Positions 57,924-64,000 of a stretch of 64,000 nucleotides of DNA are shown here, piece by piece. Both the position numbers and the translations under genes were made by a program. The DNA comes from Malania oleifera (taxonomy: Eukaryota; Streptophyta; Magnoliopsida; Santalales; Ximeniaceae), in contig NC_080427.1 of NCBI RefSeq assembly GCF_029873635.1, positions 74,121,348 through 74,185,347 on the forward strand, read 5' to 3'. Numbering within the stretch: the stretch's first letter is position 1; every line of letters begins with the position of its first letter. Under the pieces are notes generated by a model that was not told the DNA's origin, did not search any database, and was given only the letters and a program-made list of their open reading frames with translations.

Positions 57924-59635
57924 TGAAATAAGGATAACTTTCCAAGAGGGGGGGGGGGTGAATTGGATTTTTAAAATTATTTCAACTTTAATTCTTTATT
58001 TTATATCAACAATCATAACAAGTAAATAAAAAAACAATTCAACCACAACCAATCAACAAGATAATCAAAATCTTGTTCTTTGTATCAATAGCCCTGTAAT
58101 AAATTGTAAAGTACGTTGAATTTATGTAAGCCCAGTGTTACTCCAAACTCACACTTCTTTTTTGTGTTTAATTTTTAAACAAACTTTCAAATTAAAAAGT
58201 TTAGGATGATCAACCAACGTAGTCCCTTTCAGTTTCCGCAATCAATGCTGATCAAGCCAAAACGTATTATCCTCCGGTCCATTTAACAACCATACACTCA
58301 TAATTTAACAATTTAAAGCATACATGCAGGTTGTAAGTATTGCTGAAAAATAAAGAGTAAGGAAGAAGAAAAAGACACAAGGTTTTATGAGGTTCGACTT
58401 ATACCCAACTTACGTCCTCACCTTTGGAAAACTACCAAAGGATTCACTAGTTCAGTTCCGTTGACGGGTGGAACAATACCGATTACAATCACTCCTTCCT
58501 TCAGGATAGAGCCTGCCTCTCCAAACAATATTCCCTCATTCAGTCCAACAATTCTACAACCTTGAATCATCTACAAACAAGAATCTAGATATAGAAAAGT
58601 TTATGTACAAAAGACACTCTCACAGCAGAGTAGGTTAGTACAACATTCAACACAAGTATACTTCAAAGTAATTCAAATATAGAAGGATTGAAGCTCAATA
58701 CTGAATTTAGATCACCAAATATCTTCCAAGTATTGAAAGATTTAGACTTTGAAGACTCTACTTCGAAATTTGTATCAGCAGTAACTCAGTAGTTGAAGTA
58801 GGATGAACACAAGAGAGTTTGTGAGTTTTTTGAGAACTTTGATTGCTGGAAAATTTCTTGGTGCTGAAAATCTTTGAAGTTTGGGGCTATTTGTAAAAGT
58901 TTAAAAATAATTCCTTGCTCCCCAAGTTTACATGAAGTAATCTCCAAGTTTTTAAAAGAGTAGTTTCCAAGAAATCCATTTAAAAAAAAAATCTACCCAT
59001 TAGAAATTTTTAAACAAACGTTTGAGTGGCAGTCGCCTGTCATAAAAGAATTTTAAAACACAGAACACTGGTAGTCGCTTGCCAGAACCCAGGCAATCGC
59101 CTAGCATGACGACCCAGATGCCTGGCTATGTTTAGGCAGTTGCTTGACACCCTACAGCCTCTTTGAAAATTCTTCATTTAATTTGGGCAGTTGCCTGCCA
59201 TATGAAGGCAGTCGTCTAGCCCTTCTGTTTTTTTAAAAAAAAAAAAATTCTTTTTAAAAACCTTCTTTTCTTTGATTTGAAAAACATACTTTAGGGTTTT
59301 TCTAAAAATGTATTTCTAAGTTTTCTTTTGATTTTATGAGAGCTTCAATTCAATTTATATTTGAAATTTACTTGAAGTACTTACATACAAACATCCTTAA
59401 AATCATATTCTTTTGATCTTCAAGTAAATCCTTATTCTTCTATCATCTTTGAGCTTTTAATCATCTTTCTTTCTTGATCTTTTTGGATCCATAAACTTTA
59501 TAATCCTTTTGAGCTTTATCACTACCTTTAAGTTTTCCCTTTTTCTTGAAAAACTTTCACTTGAAATAAACCATATTAAACATAACATGATTTGTTATCA
59601 TCAAAATAAGAATTGTAAGCCCTGTTAGGCCAACA
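57924..59635 (-). repeat. 3' LTR of the SIRE-like element
   Basis: 1712 bp. The element strand starts TGTTGGCCTAACAGGGCTTA and ends in a C-tract, CTCTTGGAAAGTTATCC and TTATTTCA. GAGGTTCGAC (58391) is the inverted GTCGAACCTC signature. Same family as LTR S3 (25965-27640). Confidence 0.9.
59020..59222 (-). repeat. GGCAGGCGACTGCC motif array in the SIRE-like LTR
   Basis: About eight copies (plus-strand forms GGCAGTCGCCTGTC, GGTAGTCGCTTGCC, GGCAATCGCCTAGC, GGCAGTTGCTTGAC, GGCAGTTGCCTGCC, GGCAGTCGTCTAGC). They lie 410-615 nt from the LTR start. The same motif occurs at 61448-61560. Confidence 0.88.
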
Positions 59636-59650
59636 ATCTCCCCTTTTTTG
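59636..59650 (-). other. Polypurine tract of the SIRE-like element
   Basis: The minus strand reads CAAAAAAGGGGAGAT directly next to the LTR start. Confidence 0.9.
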
Positions 59651-59999
59651 ATGATGACAAATCGAGAGCAAAAATAATAAGAAATAATACTTATGGCTCC
59701 CCCTTTCAACAATCATGATATACTAAAAATATTTATACAAACCATGTCACTTGCAAAATGATCATACCCATGGATATTCATAATCTTACAAGTAATGAAT
59801 CCATGCAAGATAGTCCATACATATTCATAGTTTTACAAACCATAGCATTAATTCATTTTTGCACTTCCTTCTCTCAAACATCTCCCCTTTGGACATCAAT
59901 CAAAAAGGAGAAGAGAGTGATAAAAAACAACATAGTGAAGTGTTGTAATACATAGTACTTGTAGATCAAACATAAAGAACATACTATCCGGTGAAGCAT

Positions 60000-61257
60000 T
60001 AATACATAGATAAAAGTGTTTAATACCATATAGATGAAACACATCAATCGAAGGCTTCCATAGACCCACTGTCATCTTCCTCTTCTTCTTGTTCACGAGA
60101 TTTTTTCAGCAGATTCATCATCACTCGATGGAGTAGAGCTGATATCCATATGAGATTTTCCTTTAGAAGAGCTAGCCGAATGTTTCTCAATCTTGTCAAC
60201 ACACTAAACAAGGCTGGAACAATGAGTTTCCATAGTAGAAACCTTCTCCCTAAGTGTACCAAGTCCAGATTGCATTCCATCACTGAAGGTCATATAGTGA
60301 TTATAAAATGGAATGAACCAAGAAGGAGTTTCTAGGTTAAGCTGTACTGAAGGTGCTGGCATGGAAGGCTGAGGAGGTGGTGTAGATGAGATGTGACAAT
60401 GTCCCTTGTGAAACCACCCTTGAGGAGAGTGCTTATATCCCATACGCTTAAGAATAGTATCAGAAAAGATATCGTAATGGGTTTTTCTAGTGAAATTAAA
60501 TGATGGTGTAAGAACATTGAAATGAGCAAATACTATATTTAACATCCCAGCATATGGTAGAATGACATGAGGGGCATCAACTTTCATAATAATCCATTTG
60601 ATAAGTAAACTTGGAAGATCCAGCTTTTTTCCTTTAAGAATACACCACATAACAAAACAATCTAAGAAGGAAATATGATCATGAGAACTGGAACATGGTA
60701 GGATATTATATGTAATAAGTTTGTGCAGGATTAAAGCTTGGAGATTGAGCTATTTGTAAAGAGGTGGATGCCCAAAGAAGATAGGTGTATCAGTTATGAC
60801 TAGGGGTAAAAATTCCTCTGGAGTAAATCCTTGGGACATTATCCATTGTTCCTCAACAATGTGAACCTCAAAATCTCCTGGCTTGACTCGAAGAATTTTT
60901 CCCAAAGATATGGGAGTAAGATGAATATTTTTGCCCTAGAAGATTTGTTTTGATCCCATTTTCAAATCTTTCCATATTTGCATAGAAAATCCAAACCACG
61001 TTTGGATAGTATCCTTTTTCTTGATATGTAACAAACTGTTCCCACCCAATTTCCTTAAAAAGTTCCATGATTTCAGGAAAATCAGAATTGAAGAATGTAA
61101 CATCAAGGATTTTACCTAGAATGGGTTCGGCTGAAGCGATTTGATTCCTATAGAGTTTCTTAGCATGTGGAGTTACTAACCACTTCTCTACTTCATCATT
61201 GTTGATCCTTGTGGAAGAGGAAGAACCCTTGTTACCAACCGATTTTATCCGTGGCAT
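60000..61257 (-). pseudogene. Env-position ORF with putative plant transposon protein domain
   Basis: ATG at 61257: basic/Ser-rich start (MPRIKSVGNKGSSSS), VEKWLVTPHAKKLYRNQIAS, MELFKEIGWEQFVTYQEKGY and VVWIFYANMERF. After a frameshift near 60950: GKILRVKPGDFEVHIVEEQW (about 60890). Further on are LPSLLIKWIIMKVDAPHVIL, GMLNIVFAHFNVLTPSFNF and a Pro/Ser-rich segment (STPPPQPSMPAPSVQL, about 60380). It ends in an acidic coil (KKSREQEEEEDDSGSME, about 60080). The GWE.F...Y..VV.FYANM pattern is that of the 'putative plant transposon protein' family (PF20167 as I recall), often found in the env position of SIRE-like elements. No signal peptide or membrane segment is seen, so it does not look like an envelope protein. 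Two or three frameshifts make this copy a pseudogene. Confidence 0.72.
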
Positions 61258-61447
61258 GATTTTTTTGAAGAGGAAGGCTGATAAACCCTAGGTTTTATTT
61301 GCGATTTGATGTGGAGGGTAGGTTTGATGCACGGTTTCAGGCTGATTTGGAAGAAGAATTTGTGCGGAAAAGAGTAGGAAAGAGAATTTTCGAAGAGAGA
61401 GGAGAAGTAGCAGGAGCCTGGTGGAAGTTAAAAAAACATAAAATCCC

Positions 61448-61560
61448 TACCCGCCGCGAGGCAGTTGCGTGCTAGGATAAGGCAGACGCCTGTCAATAAA
61501 AAAACTTGAAAGTTAGTAGCCTGACAGTCGCGTGACACCTAGGTGGTAGTTGCCTACCAA
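61448..61560 (-). promoter_or_regulatory. GGCAGGCGACTGCC-like motifs between pol and the env-position ORF
   Basis: Plus-strand copies: GGCAGTTGCGTGCTAGG (61461), GGCAGACGCCTGTC (61481), GACAGTCGCGTGAC (61524), GGTAGTTGCCTACC (61546). They match the array in the same element's LTR. They begin at the pol stop (61554-61556) and fill the spacer upstream of the ATG at 61257. Regulatory role is inference: promoter/enhancer, splice-related or RNA structure for expressing the downstream ORF. Confidence 0.55.
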
Positions 61561-64000
61561 GCAGAAAATTTATAGTTTGCTTCTCGAATATGCATCATTC
61601 CCAATTCTCTTCTAATGAATATGAATCGCTCTTCAGAGAGTGGTTTTGTGAATATATATGCTAATTGGTCATTTATATTTACAAATTCTAGCATTATGTC
61701 TTCATTTTGCACATGAGCTCTCAAGAAGTGATGTCTTATGTCAATATGTTTTGTTCTTGAGTGAGATACTGGATTTTTTGAAATATTTATGGCACTTGTG
61801 TTGTCACATTTTATTGGAATAGTTTGATATTGAATTTTGAAATCTTTTAGTTATTGTTTCATATACAATGTTTGGGCACAACAACTCCTAACTGCTATGT
61901 ATTCTGCTTCTACTATGGATAATACTACAGAGTTTTGTTTCTTTGAAGACCAAGAGACTAAAGAGTGTCCTAGAAAATGACACGTTCCACTTGTGCTTTT
62001 TCTATCTATTTTGCATCCAGCAAAGTCTGCATCGGAATAGCTTATCATTTCAAATTCAGTTCCCTTTGGATACCATAAACCTAGTTCAAGTGTGCCTAGT
62101 AAATATCCAAGGATCTTTTAATTGCTGATTGGTGTGATTCCTTAGGAGCCAATTGGAACCTAGCACACATACATACGATAAACATAATATTCAGTCTACT
62201 TGCTGTTAAGTAAAGTAAGTTTCTTATCATGCCTCAGTAATGCTTGGTATCTACTTGTTTCCCTTTTTCATCATTGTCAAGACTAGTTGAAGTGCTCATG
62301 AGAGTTTCTATAGGTTTACTTTCTTCCATATCAAACTTCTTTAACATGTCTTTAATATATTTAGTTTGATTTATGAAAGTTCCATTTTTTGCTTGTTTGA
62401 TTTGTAATCCTATAAAGTAATTTAACTCTCCCATCATGCTCATCTCAAACTCTTTTTGCATAGACTTAGCAAATTCATTACACAAATCCTCATGAGTTGG
62501 TCCAAAAATAATATCATCAACATAAATTTGTACTATAAACATGTCTTTGTTTTTGGTTTTTATAAATAAAGTACTATCTATCTTTCCTCTTGAAATTTTT
62601 TTTTTTTGAATTAGGAACTTGCTTAGCCTTTCATACCAAGCTCTAGGAGTTTGGTTCAATCCATATAAAGCTTTTGTTAACTTAAATACATGATTTGAAT
62701 TTTCAAAACCTGGAGGTTGTTTTACATATACTTCTTCATTTATATATCCATTTAAGAAAGCACTTTTTACGTCCATTTGGTATAATTTGAAGTCCTTATA
62801 GGCTGCATAAGCTAAGAGCATCCTAATTGCTTCCATTCTTGCTACGGGGGCAAAGGTTTCATCGTAATCAATACCTTCTTCTTGATTATAATCTTGTGCT
62901 ACTAGTCTATCTTTATTTCTTATAACTATCCCATTTTCATTCTTTTTATTTCTAAACACCCATTTAGTTCCTATGATTGATTTGTCCTTGGGTTTAGGTA
63001 TGAGTTCCCACACTTGGCTTCTTTCAAATTGATTTAGTTCCTCTTAAATAGCTATAGTCCAAGAGTCATTTTTTAAGGCTTCTTCAATATTCTTGGGTCC
63101 ATCTTGAGATAAAAAGGCCATATGGTTGCAAATATTTTTCAATGAGGCTCGAGTGGTTATTCCTTTTGAAGTTTCTCCAAGTATTTGTTCTTTTGAATGA
63201 GTTTTAGCATATCTCCATTCTTTAGGTAGTTCTAGATTTTCTACAATCTTTTCATTTGAAGTGTCATTATTATTTTCTTCTTTTATTTCAAGAACTTTTT
63301 CTTTTTGTGGAATATCTTTTTTTTCATCATTCTTAATTTTATTTTCATAATTGTTTGATTCATCAAATGTTATGTGTATTGATTCAATGATAGTAAGAGT
63401 TCTTCTATTAAAAACCCTATATGCTTTGCTATTTGTAGAGTAGCCTAAAAAGATACCTTCATCAGATTTTGTATCAAACTTTCCTAAATCATATTTAGTG
63501 TTAAGTATAAAACATTTGCATCCAAATATATGAAAGTAAAAGATATTAGGTTTTCTTCCTTTTCATAGTTCATACGGTGTTTTTTCTATACTTGATTTTA
63601 TAGATACCCTATTTACAATATAACATGCTGTATTTACAGTTTCAACCTAAAAGTATTTAGGTAGGTTATTTTCGTTTATCATTATTCTTGCCATTTCTTG
63701 TAGGGTTCTATTTTTTCTTTCTACAACTCCATTTTGTTGTGGAGTTCTAGGTGCTGAGAAATTATGATTTATTCCATATTCATTATAGAATTTATCAACC
63801 TATTTTTTTCTAAAGTCCCTACTTTGATCACTTCTAAAACTTGTTACATTATAACCCTTTTTCATTTTGTAATTTCGTACATAAGATGATTAGCATGTTA
63901 CAAGCTTCATCTTTATTTGTTAGGAATAATACCCAAGTGAATCTTGAATAATCATCCACTATTACAAAAGCATATTGTTTTCCTCCTAGGCTTAAGGTTC
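61554..64000 (-). pseudogene. SIRE-like copia pol: integrase, RT and RNase H
   Basis: Integrase: AFVIVDDYSRFTWVLFL (63975-63925), FSAPRTPQQNGVVERKNRTL (about 63765-63705) and IFGCKCFILNTKYDLGKF. RT (63013-62234): ELIPKPKDKSIIGTKWVF, YNQEEGIDYDETFAPVARM, YQMDVKSAFLNGYINEEVYV, LTKALYGLNQTPRAWYERL, the intact IVQIYVDDIIFGPT (62530) and MMGELNYFIGLQIKQ. RNase H: MISYSDADFAGCKIDRKSTS (62048), SWSSKKQNSVVLSIVEAEYI, NISKNPVSHSRTKHIDIRHH; it ends at the stop 61554. Stops near 63868-63840, 63043, 62233 and 61850 break the polyprotein. The 5' part including gag is off the window. Confidence 0.92.

Larger units (their letters stand above)
51057..64000 (-). mobile_element. CACTA (En/Spm) transposon, one end in window
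   Basis: The terminus CACTACAAAAAATC starts at 51057 inside copia RNase H, followed by 580 bases of subterminal repeats. Minus-strand genes for a PF03004-type protein (55935-54251) and the C-terminal part of a tnp2-type transposase (57923-56155) are in the usual CACTA arrangement. The transposase is cut at 57923/57924 by a SIRE-like copia element that runs off the window. The tnp2 catalytic part, other TIR and 3-bp TSD partner are therefore not visible. Given the minus-strand genes, 51057 is the element's 3' end. Confidence 0.92.
57924..64000 (-). mobile_element. SIRE-like copia element with env-position ORF (5' part off window)
   Basis: Element order on the minus strand: integrase, RT, RNase H (64000-61554), a 296-nt spacer, an extra ORF region (61257 to about 60000), PPT and 3' LTR (59635-57924). 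An additional gene between pol and 3' LTR is the hallmark of the SIRE/Maximus copia lineage. The LTR 3' end abuts CACTA transposase sequence at 57923; the candidate TSD copy is GCATC (57919-57923), its partner being outside the window. Several stops and frameshifts are present. Confidence 0.88.

Noticed and set aside
60000..61257. True viral-type envelope gene
   Set aside because: Position suggests env, but no signal peptide, cleavage site or transmembrane segment is visible. Domain pattern fits the plant transposon-protein family instead.

Overview
This is angiosperm (probably eudicot) nuclear DNA, and almost all of it is transposable elements. The evidence is its AT-rich composition, plant-type Ty1/copia and Ty3/gypsy pol domains, a CACTA transposon with plant-only transposase-associated domains, a hAT element, a LINE, and an endogenous plant pararetrovirus fragment. 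I found no intact conventional host gene, tRNA, rRNA, CRISPR array or bacterial feature.

Left part (1-27.6 kb), an older mosaic. It holds two overlapping fragments of one copia family (1-280 and 3496-4310) and two LTRs of the kind that ends in a poly-C tract plus CTCTTGGG (432-2507 minus; about 4414-5171 plus). A complete but decayed and apparently gag-less copia element lies at 6644-11303 on the minus strand, with a CCTTG target-site duplication (TSD), PBS and PPT. A caulimovirid-like endogenous pararetrovirus occupies about 14.4-17.46 kb (minus), directly followed by a LINE fragment at about 17.6-19.8 kb (plus). Then come a dispersed repeat, small tandem repeats, unassigned DNA and two stacked SIRE-like LTRs (24964-27640, minus).

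Right part (27.6-64 kb), one nested stack that exact junctions resolve. A Tork-like copia pol (plus strand) is cut by three insertions. The first is a 1989-bp solo LTR (28438-30426). The second is a 19.8-kb Tekay/Del-like chromovirus (30999-50786, minus, TSD ATGCA). The third is a CACTA transposon that begins at 51057 and leaves the window. The chromovirus itself contains a 6.9-kb Athila-like element carrying gag but no pol (32916-39859, TSD AACAC). It also contains a hAT element (43174-47470, TSD CTCCACAC) that in turn carries a solo LTR of the gag-only family (43755-45601, TSD GAGCT). The CACTA element is cut at 57924 by a SIRE-like copia element (minus) that leaves the window on the right. 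That element carries an extra ORF in the env position, between pol and the 3' LTR.

The most unusual signal is an array of short GAC(C/T)G-core motifs. Each SIRE-like LTR carries its own version (1.6-2.0, 27.1-27.4, 29.1-29.3 and 59.0-59.2 kb). The version in the 57.9-59.6 kb LTR recurs in the spacer between the same element's pol stop and its env-position ORF (61.45-61.56 kb). The chromovirus U3 carries an analogous TCGTCGACGA array. These look like element-encoded cis-regulatory or RNA-structure modules.
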